Part shown: positions 1 to 8,587 of the stretch, in pieces
Position numbering within the stretch: position 1 is the stretch's first letter
Layout of the letters: every line of letters starts with the position of its first letter
DNA from: Euzebya tangerina
Lineage (GTDB): Bacteria; Actinomycetota; Nitriliruptoria; Euzebyales; Euzebyaceae
DNA length: 64,000 nt
Direction: 5' to 3'
Assembly: GCF_003074135.1 (NCBI RefSeq)
Contig: NZ_PPDK01000001.1
Coordinates: forward strand, 2,976,001 to 3,040,000
Made by a program: the position numbers and the translations under genes
The notes under the pieces: model-generated
Database searches by the model: none
Seen by the model: the letters and a program-made list of their open reading frames with translations, nothing else
What the model was told of the DNA's origin: nothing

Positions 1-360
1 TGCCGGGTGGGCGCACGCCAGCACCAGGACCAGCAGGTCGTCCTCGGCCGAGGAGACATCGACGGTCTCGATGGTCTCCTGCGATCGGTCGATCCCAACT
101 CGCTCCGCCCGTTGCCGGGCAGCGCCCTCGGCCCGCATCCGGTCGATTGCCTTGCGCCACGCCGTCGTGGTCAGCCACCCACGCGGGTCGTCCGGGACGC
201 CGTCCCGACCCCAACTGCGCAGTGCGGCAGCGAAGGCCTCCTGAACGGCATCCTCGGCCAGTTGGAGGTCCCCGGTCCTGCGCAGCACGGCGCCGAGGAC
301 AGCCGCGCGGTCGGCGGCGAAGGCGTGTGCCAACTCGCTGCCGACCGCTGCGGTGCCCAT
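1..360 (-). CDS. ECF RNA polymerase sigma factor (ECF42/DUF6596 type), 3' part outside window
   Basis: The minus strand reads from an ATG at 360 to the window edge, giving 120 N-terminal residues. They contain a sigma region 2: a helix with GDLQLAEDAVQEAF, then WGRDGVPDDPRGWLTTTAWRKAIDRMR, and end at the SAEDDLLVLVLACAHP segment typical of ECF42 factors, which carry a C-terminal TPR-like domain (outside the window). ECF42 factors direct RNA polymerase to their own promoters and are nearly always next to a YCII-family gene, as here: the DGPF protein gene ends 20 bases upstream of this start, so the two form one transcription unit. The family call is secure; the target genes are not visible. 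Confidence 0.88.
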   Translation of the reverse strand, partial: MGTAAVGSELAHAFAADRAAVLGAVLRRTGDLQLAEDAVQEAFAAALRSWGRDGVPDDPRGWLTTTAWRKAIDRMRAEGAARQRAERVGIDRSQETIETVDVSSAEDDLLVLVLACAHPA

Positions 361-379
361 CAGAACCCAACCTGGACCA

Positions 380-751
380 TCAGAGCGCAAGATTGCCCGA
401 CGCCGGGCTCTGCCGGACTGGACGGATCTCGACGGCGCCGTAGCGGATGTTGGGCATCCGCTCGGCCCACGCGACGGCAGCGTCGAGATCGTCGACGTCG
501 ATCAGGTAGTACCCGATCAGCATCTCGGTCGTCTCGGCGAACGGGCCGTCGGTCAGCAGGCGATCCGCGTCCTGACGTCTGACGGTTGTGGCGGTGTCCG
601 ATGCGTCCAGCGCATCACCGCCGAGGAGGACTCCCGCGTCGGCCAGCGCCTCAGTCATCTCCACCCAGTCGTCGATGACGTTGTCGGGTTCCACGACGGG
701 CGGGTTGTCCCAGCGACTCGGATCGCCGGTCAGCAACAGCATGTAGTGCAT
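380..751 (-). CDS. YCII-related (DGPF) domain protein
   Basis: A 123-residue protein of the YCII/DGPF family. It starts MHYMLLLTGDP and carries the family signature DGPFAETTEMLIGYYLIDVDDLDAAVAWAERMP. The family has a ferredoxin-like fold and is encoded next to ECF42 sigma factors; its biochemical role is unresolved and it is thought to act with the sigma factor in signalling. It is the first gene of a two-gene unit with the sigma factor just downstream on the same strand. The start ATG at 751 lies directly after the preceding SDR gene's end at 757, so read-through from the SDR operon is possible. Confidence 0.85.
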   Translation of the reverse strand: MHYMLLLTGDPSRWDNPPVVEPDNVIDDWVEMTEALADAGVLLGGDALDASDTATTVRRQDADRLLTDGPFAETTEMLIGYYLIDVDDLDAAVAWAERMPNIRYGAVEIRPVRQSPASGNLAL

Positions 752-756
752 GCCCC

Positions 757-1545
757 TCAGCCTCCCATACGTGGGGTGTCGGAGACCGTCAGCGTCTGGC
801 TGGCCAGACCACGCGCAGCGTCGGAGAGCAGGAACGCCGCGGCGGCGGCCGTCTCCGCGGTGGTCGTCGGACGTCCGGAGGGGCCGGGGGGCATCTGGAA
901 CTCCTCCGGCGACAGGCCGAGCAGCCGGGCCTGTCCAGCTGCGGTCGCCTGGATCGTCGTCGTCTCGGGCATGGCATCGCCCCGAAGGCAGTTGATGCGC
1001 ACGCCAGCTGGCCCGTACTCGCCGGACAGGGACCGCGTGAGCGCCTCGACGGCGCCGCAGACGGCGGAGATGTTGGCCATGAAGCCGAACGCCCCGCCGG
1101 AGAGGGTCGCCGAGAGGGTGACGACGGCGCCGCCCCCGTTCTGGGCCATCAGTGAGGCCGCCGTCCGGGACGTCAGGAAGGTCGAGCCGACGATGAGCTC
1201 CAGTGGCTTCATGAAGGTGGCCAGATCCGTCTCATGGGCGCGGGCGGGATAGCCGAGCTCGGCCGGCGCCGCCCCGACGGCATTGAACGTCCCATCGAGC
1301 CCGTGGTCGTGGGCCACCTCGTCGAAGGCCTGCTGGACCGACTTCTCGTCCGTCGCGTCCAGCACCATCGCGGTGACCTGGGCGTCGTCGGGGAGTTCCG
1401 AGAGCAGTCGGTCCAGCTTGTGCTGGTGCCGAGCCATGGCGACGACGTGGGCACCCTGGGCTGCCAGTTCGACCGTCGTCGCCGAGCCGATGGCGCCGGT
1501 TGCAGCGACGACGGCGATGGTCTTGCCACGCAGAAGCCCGCTCAC
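757..1545 (-). CDS. SDR-family protein lacking the YxxxK catalytic pair
   Basis: A 262-residue Rossmann-fold protein. It has a glycine-rich nucleotide loop (ATGAIGSAT, about residues 13-21), an acidic D63-like DATDE segment, and the usual SDR helix order. In the position of the catalytic Tyr-x3-Lys the sequence reads NISAVCGAVEALTRSL, so Tyr aligns with Ile and Lys with Cys; the protein may bind a nucleotide without being a normal dehydrogenase. The start chosen is GTG 1545, which overlaps the stop of the upstream VOC gene by four bases (GTGA). A longer reading from ATG 1593 would run into the VOC gene and is less likely. Substrate unknown. Confidence 0.75.
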   Translation of the reverse strand: MSGLLRGKTIAVVAATGAIGSATTVELAAQGAHVVAMARHQHKLDRLLSELPDDAQVTAMVLDATDEKSVQQAFDEVAHDHGLDGTFNAVGAAPAELGYPARAHETDLATFMKPLELIVGSTFLTSRTAASLMAQNGGGAVVTLSATLSGGAFGFMANISAVCGAVEALTRSLSGEYGPAGVRINCLRGDAMPETTTIQATAAGQARLLGLSPEEFQMPPGPSGRPTTTAETAAAAAFLLSDAARGLASQTLTVSDTPRMGG

Positions 1546-1895
1546 GACGCATCCTCCCACAGCGTGAAGGTGACGCCCTGGTCGTCGGTGCACCGAGCGA
1601 ACCGACCTGCTGGGATGGCGATGGGCTCAGCCGCGGTCCCACCGAGATGTGTGACGCGGGCACGGGCCGCGTCCATGTCCTCCACGGTGAAGAACAGCCG
1701 GGGGCTGGTTGAGGCGTCGGCGCCGGCCAAGCCAGCCTGGGTGCCACCGCCGTCGATCATGGCGTACCCGGGCGCGTTGCCGGGGGAGAACGTCCAGCCG
1801 AAGAGATCGGCGTAGAACGTCTTGGCCTGCTCGGCGTCGGCCGCGGGGATCTCGAAGTAGCTGATGGTGCCGTGCACCGCGGTGTCGTGTGTCAT
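1542..1895 (-). CDS. VOC-family (glyoxalase/bleomycin-resistance fold) protein
   Basis: A 117-residue single-module VOC protein: GTISYFEIPAADAEQAKTFYADLFGW opens the first beta-alpha-beta unit and FFTVEDMDAARARVTHLGG the second, ending in DDQGVTFTLWED. Such proteins work as glyoxalases, dioxygenases or ligand binders, often on small electrophiles; the exact substrate cannot be read here. ATG 1895 is preceded by AGGAG about seven bases upstream, so it is preferred over the earlier ATG at 1946. Its stop overlaps the next SDR gene, which suggests translational coupling of the pair. Confidence 0.8.
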   Translation of the reverse strand: MTHDTAVHGTISYFEIPAADAEQAKTFYADLFGWTFSPGNAPGYAMIDGGGTQAGLAGADASTSPRLFFTVEDMDAARARVTHLGGTAAEPIAIPAGRFARCTDDQGVTFTLWEDAS

Positions 1896-1994
1896 GGTCT
1901 GCTCCTGTCTCGTTGGGTGGTGACGCCCGGAGCGGGCGATCACCAACGAGGACGGAGCCGACGAAGGCCGATCGACAGCGTGCTGCCAGTATTG

Positions 1995-2234
1995 CTACAC
2001 AGGCCCGTAGCTGTTGCCCTCCAGGGCTGGCCGCGTGCCGCTCACGGCCAGGCAGCCGGCGCACAGCTTGCCCATGTCCACGTTCTCGTGGTGGACCAGG
2101 CTGAGATGCCCGGATCGCCCGCAGTCCGTGGCTCCGTCTGCCCCAGCGCTCTGCATGCCCTCGACGCTGCCGGAGTCGGCGTGGTGTATCTCGGTTCGGT
2201 CGTCGTTCAGCCAGACTCGGATCTTGGTAGCCAT
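1995..2234 (-). CDS. Small Cys/His-containing hypothetical protein
   Basis: A 79-residue open frame with strong G/C at third codon positions, starting MATKIRVWLNDDRTEIHHADSG. It holds one Cys in TDCGRSGH, then two His, and a CAGC pair near the C terminus. The spacing C-x6-H-x2-HH followed by C-x2-C could bind zinc, but no known family was recognised. It stands alone between the VOC/SDR unit and the DUF3179 lipoprotein. The frame could be real or fortuitous; codon use favours real. Confidence 0.45.
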   Translation of the reverse strand: MATKIRVWLNDDRTEIHHADSGSVEGMQSAGADGATDCGRSGHLSLVHHENVDMGKLCAGCLAVSGTRPALEGNSYGPV

Positions 2235-2295
2235 ACCCCGTTCGTACCCGGATTGCCCGACGGCTACTGCTCGACGGCTGCGCTCGCTAGGTCAG

Positions 2296-3786
2296 CTAGG
2301 CCTCCCACAGCAGCGTGTCGGGGTGGAACTGGCTCCAGGCGAACCAGAAGGCCTGGTGGGATGGGACGGCCTCGCCCTCGAACTCGGCGGTCAGGCCCGC
2401 CCCATCCGTGGCCAACGTGACCCCGCCCTCGCTCACAGCTTCGCCATCGTCCAGCGCGGTGCGCGCCGCCTCGGCCGGGAAGGCCACGGGAGTTCCGTCC
2501 GGCAGGATGATCCCGACCACCTGGTCCTGGACGCCGAGCCGATCGTCGGTCTCACCGATCGGGAAGATCGGACCGTCGTCGTCCCGCCCACGGAGCGGGT
2601 CCAGCGGGTAGGTCCGGCCGATCCCACCGTCGGAGGCGACGATGGTCGTGTCGGGGTGCGCCGCACGCCACTCGGCCCAGGTGCTGGTGACGACCGTGGC
2701 CTGCTCGAGGACCATCCCCTCGTCCAGGAGTGGTCCGCTGATCGCCTCGCCGGTGAAGGTGTCGAAGACGCTGTCGGTGGTGAGGTCGAACATCACCTTG
2801 TTGGAGCGCCGCAGCAGACCCGAGGTGCGCATCACGATGTCCCCGTTGCCGCCGCCCTCGGTGTCCGTGAAGAACACCTGCGCGGCTCCGCAGAGCGTGC
2901 AGTACGGCATCGCGATCCGACGTCCACCGATGGTGGCGTTCACCATCTCGTGGACCTCCATGATGTTCCTCGGGAAGGCCACGGTCTCATCGCCGATCTG
3001 CACGCCGAACACGATCCCGTCGTCGGGGTACCAGGAGCCTTCCTCCGCGGGGGTGAGCTCGGGTTCGTCGAGGGAGGGGATGCACCCCTCGGGGCAGCCC
3101 TGCGGTGACTCGCCGAGTGGTCGGTCATCGATCCGAACGCCGCCCCACGAGGTCAGACGCCAGTCGATGTTGGAATCGTCGTCATCGAAGAAGGGCTCCC
3201 ATCCGTCCTCGAAGGAGGTGAAGATGGCCCGCTTCACCTCGACGTAGCCGGGGAAGTCAGGCAGGTCCCACGCGATCAGATGATCGGTGAGGGGGCCCCA
3301 GCTGAAGTCATCCAGTTCGTCGAGGTCCAGTCCGGACAGTTCCGTGGCGGCGTCGGTGGCGGCGCGGTAGTCGAACTCCTGGAAGGAGAACCGGATCAGG
3401 TCGGACAGGACCCACAGCACCCGCGGGTCCTCGCTGCGGCCCAGCGCGGCCACGGCGTCACGGTCGGGTGAGCCGGGGTTGTCCATGATCACCTCGAGCG
3501 CCGCCTGCGTGTCGGCGTCGACGGGACCCTCGGGTGTCGGGGGCGCGGGCGGGAAGCTGGTTGAACTGATCTCGGCAGATGGGTCTTCGGTCTGTCCGGT
3601 CTCGTCCGGTTCCGTCTCGGCTGGCTCGGTCTGGGCCTCGTCAGTGGCCTCATCCACGTCGCCGCCCTCGGCCTCCGCTGCCACGTCGTCGGCGCCGCCC
3701 GCTGCGTCGTCATCGGTGTCAGCAGGGGTGCAGGCCGCCGCGATGACGGCGAGGACGAGGAGCAGGAAGGACACGCGAACGGGCAT
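2296..3786 (-). CDS. DUF3179-domain lipoprotein
   Basis: A 496-residue predicted lipoprotein. The signal peptide MPVRVSFLLLVLAVIAAAC has a lipobox ending at Cys19 and is followed by an 80-residue acidic Thr/Glu/Asp-rich linker. The C-terminal half, about residues 230-490, is a DUF3179 domain with the hallmark GVQIGDETVAFPR stretch and the PYCTLCGA motif, whose two Cys (C-x2-C) could bind a metal or redox centre. The family is found outside the membrane in actinobacteria, archaea and marine bacteria and has no proven function. ATG 3786 is chosen over ATG 3846 because it places the signal peptide at the N terminus. Confidence 0.82.
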   Translation of the reverse strand: MPVRVSFLLLVLAVIAAACTPADTDDDAAGGADDVAAEAEGGDVDEATDEAQTEPAETEPDETGQTEDPSAEISSTSFPPAPPTPEGPVDADTQAALEVIMDNPGSPDRDAVAALGRSEDPRVLWVLSDLIRFSFQEFDYRAATDAATELSGLDLDELDDFSWGPLTDHLIAWDLPDFPGYVEVKRAIFTSFEDGWEPFFDDDDSNIDWRLTSWGGVRIDDRPLGESPQGCPEGCIPSLDEPELTPAEEGSWYPDDGIVFGVQIGDETVAFPRNIMEVHEMVNATIGGRRIAMPYCTLCGAAQVFFTDTEGGGNGDIVMRTSGLLRRSNKVMFDLTTDSVFDTFTGEAISGPLLDEGMVLEQATVVTSTWAEWRAAHPDTTIVASDGGIGRTYPLDPLRGRDDDGPIFPIGETDDRLGVQDQVVGIILPDGTPVAFPAEAARTALDDGEAVSEGGVTLATDGAGLTAEFEGEAVPSHQAFWFAWSQFHPDTLLWEA

Positions 3787-3890
3787 GCGACCAGTGTGGA
3801 CACGCCACCCCCGGGTGAGCGGTGAACGTCTGGGAACATCGGTCATCGTGCTCCGACAACGCCGGGGCGGTCCGACGGGTTCCGCCCGCC

Positions 3891-4433
3891 CTACCGTCGG
3901 TCGATCGTCTCCATGCCGGCGACCCCGCCGATCAGCTCCTGGTCGACCGTCGCGTCAGGGCCGTCGCTGTGGAGGACGGAGACATCGCCCGTCGCCTCGA
4001 GGATGACGTACCTGACCTGCTCCATGCGTAGGACGTTGGCCTCGCGCAGCTTGGCCATGACGTCTGCCTCGGTGACCCCGCTGCGGCGGAGGTTGTCGCG
4101 CAGCAACTCGCCCTCGACCATCAGCATCGTCGGGGTGTTGTCGAAGACCGCACCCGGGGGGCGGTGCCTGAGCTTGGCGATAATGCCCTGGGAGGCGTAC
4201 ACCACGGCGACCGCCAGTGCGCCGGCGGCCAGGCTGGCACTCCCGGTCGCGGTTGCGGCGAAGATCGACCCGATGGCCACCGTCGCCGCGAAGTCGAAGG
4301 AGGACATCTTCGCGAAGGACCGCAGGCCCAGCAGTCGGGTTGCGGCGATGATCGCGGCGAACACGCCCACCGTTGCGATGACGACGGCGGCCAGCTGCGA
4401 CCAGGAGGAGCCGAGGAGTTCAGGGATGGTCAT
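3891..4433 (-). CDS. DUF421 (YetF-type) membrane protein
   Basis: A 180-residue inner-membrane protein. Three hydrophobic segments lie in the first 95 residues (starting at LAAVVIATVGVFAAIIAATRLLG), with the family motif LRSFAKMSSFDFAATVAIGS between the first two. The soluble C-terminal half has the YetF-domain pattern PTMLMVEGELLRDNLRRSGVTEADVMAKLREANV and the paired VRYVILEATGDVSVL strand. YetF-type proteins have been linked to spore germination and to membrane or envelope stress, but the molecular role is open. It is transcribed alone, divergent from vapBC. Confidence 0.85.
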   Translation of the reverse strand: MTIPELLGSSWSQLAAVVIATVGVFAAIIAATRLLGLRSFAKMSSFDFAATVAIGSIFAATATGSASLAAGALAVAVVYASQGIIAKLRHRPPGAVFDNTPTMLMVEGELLRDNLRRSGVTEADVMAKLREANVLRMEQVRYVILEATGDVSVLHSDGPDATVDQELIGGVAGMETIDRR

Positions 4434-4506
4434 ACGGCGCCCCTACCCGGCCCGGCGGTATGTGGACCGTGGATGGGCGGGACGGTTGGGTGGTAGTTTG
4501 TATGGC

Positions 4507-4734
4507 ATGATCAAGACGACGGTGTACCTGCCAGATGAGCTGAAGCGTCAGCTCGCGCTGGTGGCTGACCTGGAGGGGCGATCGGAGGCAGAGGTCATCC
4601 GAGTCGCGATCAGCAACCACGTGAGCCGACCCCGACGCCGGCCGCCGACGCTGCCGCTGGTCAACGAGCCCCTCGGTGATCCGGACGCCGCCCGCCGTGT
4701 GGACGATCTCTTGGAGGAGGGCTTCGGTCGGTGA
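4507..4734 (+). CDS. vapB: VapB-type ribbon-helix-helix antitoxin
   Basis: A 75-residue protein with an N-terminal ribbon-helix-helix fold: MIKTTVYLPDELKRQLALVADLEGRSEAEVIRVAISNHV gives the DNA-contacting strand (TTVYLP) and the two helices. The C-terminal tail (DPDAARRVDDLLEEGFGR) is the usual toxin-wrapping element. It should neutralise the PIN toxin encoded immediately downstream and repress the shared promoter. The stop overlaps the toxin start by four bases (GTGA). The start is fixed by the RHH strand beginning at residue 2-3. Confidence 0.88.
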   Translation: MIKTTVYLPDELKRQLALVADLEGRSEAEVIRVAISNHVSRPRRRPPTLPLVNEPLGDPDAARRVDDLLEEGFGR

Positions 4735-5150
4735 TCCTCGTGGACACCAGCGGCCTGCTGGCCGCGATGTTCACGGATCAACGGGATCACGATGCGTGTC
4801 GAGCGGTGCTCGAGGCGGCGGAGCCACCCCTGCTGCTCTCGCCCTTCGTACTGGCCGAGCTGGACTACCTGGTGTCCCGACATGCCGGGGTCGACGCTGA
4901 GCTGGCGCTCCTGGAGGACGTGGCCGAAGGGGCATACGAGCTGACGGAGTTCGGAGCGCTTGATGTGGCGGCGGCCGCTGACGTGGCGGCCCAACACCGG
5001 GATCTGAACCTGGGCATCGCCGACGCCTCGATCGTGGTCCTGTCCCAGCGGTATCGAACCAACCAGGTGTTGACGCTGGACCAACGCCACTTCCGCACGG
5101 TCCCGGCGTTCGACAGCCTTCCGTTTCACATCCTGCCGGCTGATGGCTAG
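4731..5150 (+). CDS. vapC: VapC-type PIN-domain ribonuclease toxin
   Basis: A 139-residue PIN-domain protein starting at GTG 4731. It has the acidic residues expected of the magnesium-binding site: D5 in ILVDTSGLL, E43 in LAELDYLV, and D91/D98 in RDLNLGIADASIVVL. PIN toxins cleave tRNA or rRNA and stop growth until antitoxin is resupplied. It is coupled to vapB by the overlap and meets the MBOAT gene tail-to-tail with a four-base overlap of stop codons. No residue known to be essential seems missing, so the module should be intact. Confidence 0.88.
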   Translation: MILVDTSGLLAAMFTDQRDHDACRAVLEAAEPPLLLSPFVLAELDYLVSRHAGVDAELALLEDVAEGAYELTEFGALDVAAAADVAAQHRDLNLGIADASIVVLSQRYRTNQVLTLDQRHFRTVPAFDSLPFHILPADG

Positions 5151-6571
5151 AACTGGAAGTAGATGAAGGGCGCCACGCCGACCGGGCCGAGCGTCTCCAC
5201 CACGACCAGGAACCCCGCCAGCGCCACACCCTGGAACAGGGCACTGCGGCGGCTGAACAGGGCCATGAACCGCTCGCCGATGTCGCCGGGCGTCAGCTGG
5301 GCGATCAGCGGCACGACGATCGCGACCACCAGCCACCAGACCGGTACGCCAGGGTCCAGCGCCGGGGCCGACGTCCAGCCGGTGACCATCCGGCCGAGGA
5401 AGGTCCACGCCCGGCCGAACGACTCGGCACGGAAGAAGATCCAGGCGAAGCAGACGACGTGGAAGGTGATCAGCGCCCGGAGTACCCGATCTCGCCGTGT
5501 CGGTGGTGCGTAGCCGCCGAACAGCACGCCACGCCGCTCCAGGACCTGCCAGCCGCCGTGGACGGCGCCCCAGAACACGAAGTTCCACGCCGCACCGTGC
5601 CACAGGCCGCCCAGGAGCATCGTGATCATCAGGTTCCGCTCGGTCGCGAGCTTCGACCCGTGCGACCCGCCCAACGGGATGTAGAGGTAGTCCCGGAGCC
5701 ACCGCGACAGCGTCATGTGCCAGCGGCGCCAGAACTCCTGCAGCGTCACGGCAGCGTACGGCCGGTCGAAGTTGTCGGGGAAGGTAAACCCCAGCAGCAG
5801 CGCGACGCCGATGGCGATGTCGGTGTAGCCCGAGAAGTCCGCGTAGATCTGGACGGCGTAGCCGTACATGGCCAGCCACAGCTCCACCGCATTGAACCGG
5901 TCGGGGTTGGCGAAGACACGGTCCACCAGCTCGGTGGCCAGGAGGTTTGCGATCACCACCTTCTTGAACATCCCGGCGGCGATCAGCCAGAACCCACGTC
6001 CGGCGTCGACGTTTCGAGGGTCCTGCGGTCTGCGGAGCTGCGGCACCAGCTCGCGGGCACGAACGATCGGTCCGGCCACCAGTTGGGGGAAGAAGGAGAG
6101 GTAGACGGCGGTGTCGAGCAGCGGGACCGCCCGGGTGTCGCCCCGGTGGACGTCCACGACGTAGCTGATGGCCTGGAAGGTGAAGAACGAGACGCCGACC
6201 GGCAACACGATCTGCAGGAGTGGCAGGGGTGGCTCGACCCCGATCGAGCGCAGGGCGTTGGTCAGGGAGGAGACGAAGAAGCCGTAGTACTTGAAGTAGG
6301 CCAGGATCGACAGGTCCGCGGTGATCGTGGCCGCCAGGACCAGTCGCCGACCGCGACCGGCCCGCATCCGTGAGATCGCCGTCGCCCCGAAGTGGTTGAT
6401 CAGCGTGACGCCCACCAGGAGCAGGACGTACCGGGCGTTCCACCAGCCGTAGAAGACGTAGGAGGCGGTGAGCATGAACAGCTTCCACCGCAGTCGGCGA
6501 GGCATCAAGAACCATGACGTCGTCAGCACGACGACGAAGAAGATCGCGAACTCGATGGTGGGGAACAGCAC
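5147..6571 (-). CDS. MBOAT-family membrane O-acyltransferase (AlgI/DltB-like)
   Basis: A polytopic membrane protein of about 474 residues. It carries the MBOAT core: RRWHMTLSRWLRDYLYIPLGG and then GGLWHGAAWNFVFWG, whose His is the conserved catalytic residue. The N terminus matches the AlgI/PatA-like pattern FPTIEFAIFFVVVLTTSW. Members move acetyl or other acyl groups across the membrane onto polysaccharide or lipid acceptors; no partner SGNH/AlgJ-like gene is visible nearby. The start is uncertain: GTG 6571 (chosen, next to the first conserved residues) or GTG 6607; ATG 6706 would overlap the divergent Nif3 gene by 90 bases. Confidence 0.85.
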   Translation of the reverse strand: MLFPTIEFAIFFVVVLTTSWFLMPRRLRWKLFMLTASYVFYGWWNARYVLLLVGVTLINHFGATAISRMRAGRGRRLVLAATITADLSILAYFKYYGFFVSSLTNALRSIGVEPPLPLLQIVLPVGVSFFTFQAISYVVDVHRGDTRAVPLLDTAVYLSFFPQLVAGPIVRARELVPQLRRPQDPRNVDAGRGFWLIAAGMFKKVVIANLLATELVDRVFANPDRFNAVELWLAMYGYAVQIYADFSGYTDIAIGVALLLGFTFPDNFDRPYAAVTLQEFWRRWHMTLSRWLRDYLYIPLGGSHGSKLATERNLMITMLLGGLWHGAAWNFVFWGAVHGGWQVLERRGVLFGGYAPPTRRDRVLRALITFHVVCFAWIFFRAESFGRAWTFLGRMVTGWTSAPALDPGVPVWWLVVAIVVPLIAQLTPGDIGERFMALFSRRSALFQGVALAGFLVVVETLGPVGVAPFIYFQF

Positions 6572-6614
6572 CTGGAGGCAGGCTAGATCGGTGGTCGCTA
6601 GGATCACGCCAACG

Positions 6615-7859
6615 ATGGCCGTCCGACCCCGCGCGCACGCCGATCGCCCCGATCCTGGTGACCCTCCCGGCGATGGGCTGCACCAGTGGATCGCCGCCCT
6701 GGACACCGCCTACCCCCCGGCCGACGCGGCTGGCTGGGACGCCGTCGGCCTCCACGTGGGGGAGGCGAGGCGTGACCGCGTCACCGGGGTCCTGGTGACC
6801 CTCGACGTGACCGATGCGGTACTGGATGAGGCCGCCCAGCTGGGCGCTGATCTGATCATCGCGCACCACCCGCTGCTCTTCGCTCCGCTGGAGCGGTTGA
6901 CGGGTGCCACGGCTGCCGGTCGACTGGCCCTCCGAGCGGCGCGACAGGGCTGCGCGGTGCTCGCGGCGCACACCAACGTGGACAGTGCGGGAGATGGAAC
7001 GTCCCATCCGGTCGCGCGGATCCTCGGCTTGGTCGACACCCGCCCCATCCAGCCACTGCCGGCCGCCGCCGCCGATGCGCCCATGAAGCTGGTCACCTTC
7101 GTCCCGGCGGCCGCAACCGATGCGGTGATCGACGCCATGAGCAGTGCCGGTGCCGGTCAGATCGGCGAGTACTCGGGCTGCGCGTTCGTCGCACCCGGCA
7201 CCGGTCGATTCACACCAGGTGAGGGTGCCTCTCCCGCCATCGGCGAGGTCGGCGAGACCGAGGAGGTGGCCGAGAACCGCATCGAGATGGTCCTGCGAGC
7301 CGGCGAGGTCGACGTGGTCGTGCAGGAGCTCATCGATGCGCATCCCTACGAGGAGGTCGCCTACGACGTCGTCCCGCTGCGCACGACCGCCACCTCGTCG
7401 CAGGGTCGACTGGACGCCTTCGCTGATGGGGCGAAGGGCCTGGGACGCCGGGGTCGGCTGCCCGAACCGCGAACGTTGGCTGACATCGCCGAGACGTTGC
7501 GGACCCAGCTGCCATCGCCACACCTCCGGCTGGCCGCGGCCGACGCGACCACCTGGGTGAGCGAGGTCGCCATCTGCGGGGGCGCCGGAGACAGCATGAT
7601 CCCCAGCCTGATCGACCCGGCGGGCACCCCAACCGTCGACCTCTTCATCACCGGAGACCTCAAGCACCACGTCACACTCGACGCCCGCACGATGGGGCTT
7701 GCGGTCATCGATGCCGGGCACTTCGCCACCGAGAACTCCACCATGGACGTGGTGCTCGAACGGCTTGAATCGATCCGTACGCTGTTGTCGTTGACCGCAC
7801 CGCTGCATCGCTCGACCGTCAGCACCGACCCGTGGACCGATTGGAGCACCGACGCATGA
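6615..7859 (+). CDS. Nif3-like dinuclear metal centre hexameric protein
   Basis: A 414-residue Nif3/YbgI-family protein. Metal-binding motifs are present in order: LIIAHHPLLF (paired His), AAHTNVDSAGDG, and the late DAGHFATENSTMD. Between them sits the PII-like insert domain (LVTFVPAAATDAVIDAMSSAGAGQIGEYSGC ... HPYEEVAYDVVPL), as in longer bacterial members. The enzymatic role is not settled; GTP cyclohydrolase-like and hydrolase activities have been proposed for the family. Start ATG 6615 is chosen because upstream ATG 6468 lies inside the divergent MBOAT gene. It is the first gene of a coupled three-gene operon. Confidence 0.88.
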   Translation: MAVRPRAHADRPDPGDPPGDGLHQWIAALDTAYPPADAAGWDAVGLHVGEARRDRVTGVLVTLDVTDAVLDEAAQLGADLIIAHHPLLFAPLERLTGATAAGRLALRAARQGCAVLAAHTNVDSAGDGTSHPVARILGLVDTRPIQPLPAAAADAPMKLVTFVPAAATDAVIDAMSSAGAGQIGEYSGCAFVAPGTGRFTPGEGASPAIGEVGETEEVAENRIEMVLRAGEVDVVVQELIDAHPYEEVAYDVVPLRTTATSSQGRLDAFADGAKGLGRRGRLPEPRTLADIAETLRTQLPSPHLRLAAADATTWVSEVAICGGAGDSMIPSLIDPAGTPTVDLFITGDLKHHVTLDARTMGLAVIDAGHFATENSTMDVVLERLESIRTLLSLTAPLHRSTVSTDPWTDWSTDA

Positions 7860-8587
7860 ACGCCTCACCCGAGGATCAGGCCCAACTCCTCGTCCTGGCC
7901 GACACCGACCAGCAGATCCGCCGCCTCGAGCACAAGCGCGCCAACCTCCCCGAACAGCAGACCCTCGACCTGCACGTCGAGACCCACAAGAACGTCGGCG
8001 TGGATCTGGTGGACGCCACGACCAAGCAGGACCGCCTGGCCAAGGAGGCCCGGAAGCACGAGCAGCGGATCGAGACGGCGAACGAGGCGAGGAAGCACTC
8101 CGAGAGCCAGATCTACTCGGGTCAGATCACCAGTGAGCGCGAGCTCCAGGCGCTCCGTGAGCAGATCGCCAGGGCCCACGACACCAAGAACGACATCGAG
8201 GACTCACTACTCGAGATCATGCAGCAGTCCGAGGACATCGCCGCCGTCGTCGAGGAGTTGACCGCCCGGAAGCAGGAGTTGGCCGACCAGATCGTCGACC
8301 TCACGGACAAGCGGGACGAAGCCTCGCGGGAGCTCGACGCCGAGCTCGCGGAGCTGCACGACCGACGGCAGGCGGAGGCAGACCTGCTGCGGCCCAAGCT
8401 GGTCGAGGCGTACGAGTCGCTGCGCACCAAGCGACAGGGACGCCGGGTGGTGGCCCGCCTCGAGAACCGCATGTGCACCGGCTGTCAATTGGACCTGACG
8501 GCGATCGAGTTGGAGGAGATCAAGGACACGGCCAAGACCTCCCTGGCGTACTGCCAGCAGTGCGGATCCATCATCGTGCCCGCATGA
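7856..8587 (+). CDS. Coiled-coil C4 zinc-ribbon protein (DUF164/CT398-like)
   Basis: A 243-residue protein made of a long antiparallel coiled coil (about residues 10-180, rich in Glu, Arg, Lys and Gln) and a C-terminal zinc ribbon with CTGC and CQQC knuckles. In actinobacteria it commonly follows a Nif3 gene, as here, with start and stop overlapping by four bases (ATGA). CT398-like members have been linked to sigma-54 or secretion in other phyla, but in actinobacteria the role is unknown. A nucleic-acid-binding adaptor is plausible because such ribbons often contact RNA or DNA. Confidence 0.88.
   Translation: MNASPEDQAQLLVLADTDQQIRRLEHKRANLPEQQTLDLHVETHKNVGVDLVDATTKQDRLAKEARKHEQRIETANEARKHSESQIYSGQITSERELQALREQIARAHDTKNDIEDSLLEIMQQSEDIAAVVEELTARKQELADQIVDLTDKRDEASRELDAELAELHDRRQAEADLLRPKLVEAYESLRTKRQGRRVVARLENRMCTGCQLDLTAIELEEIKDTAKTSLAYCQQCGSIIVPA

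Noticed and set aside
4548-7868. A 1106-residue minus-strand open frame
   Set aside because: It is a shadow of the MBOAT and Nif3 genes: low complexity, His/Gly/Arg/Pro-rich text and no family, whereas the other frames give clear known proteins.
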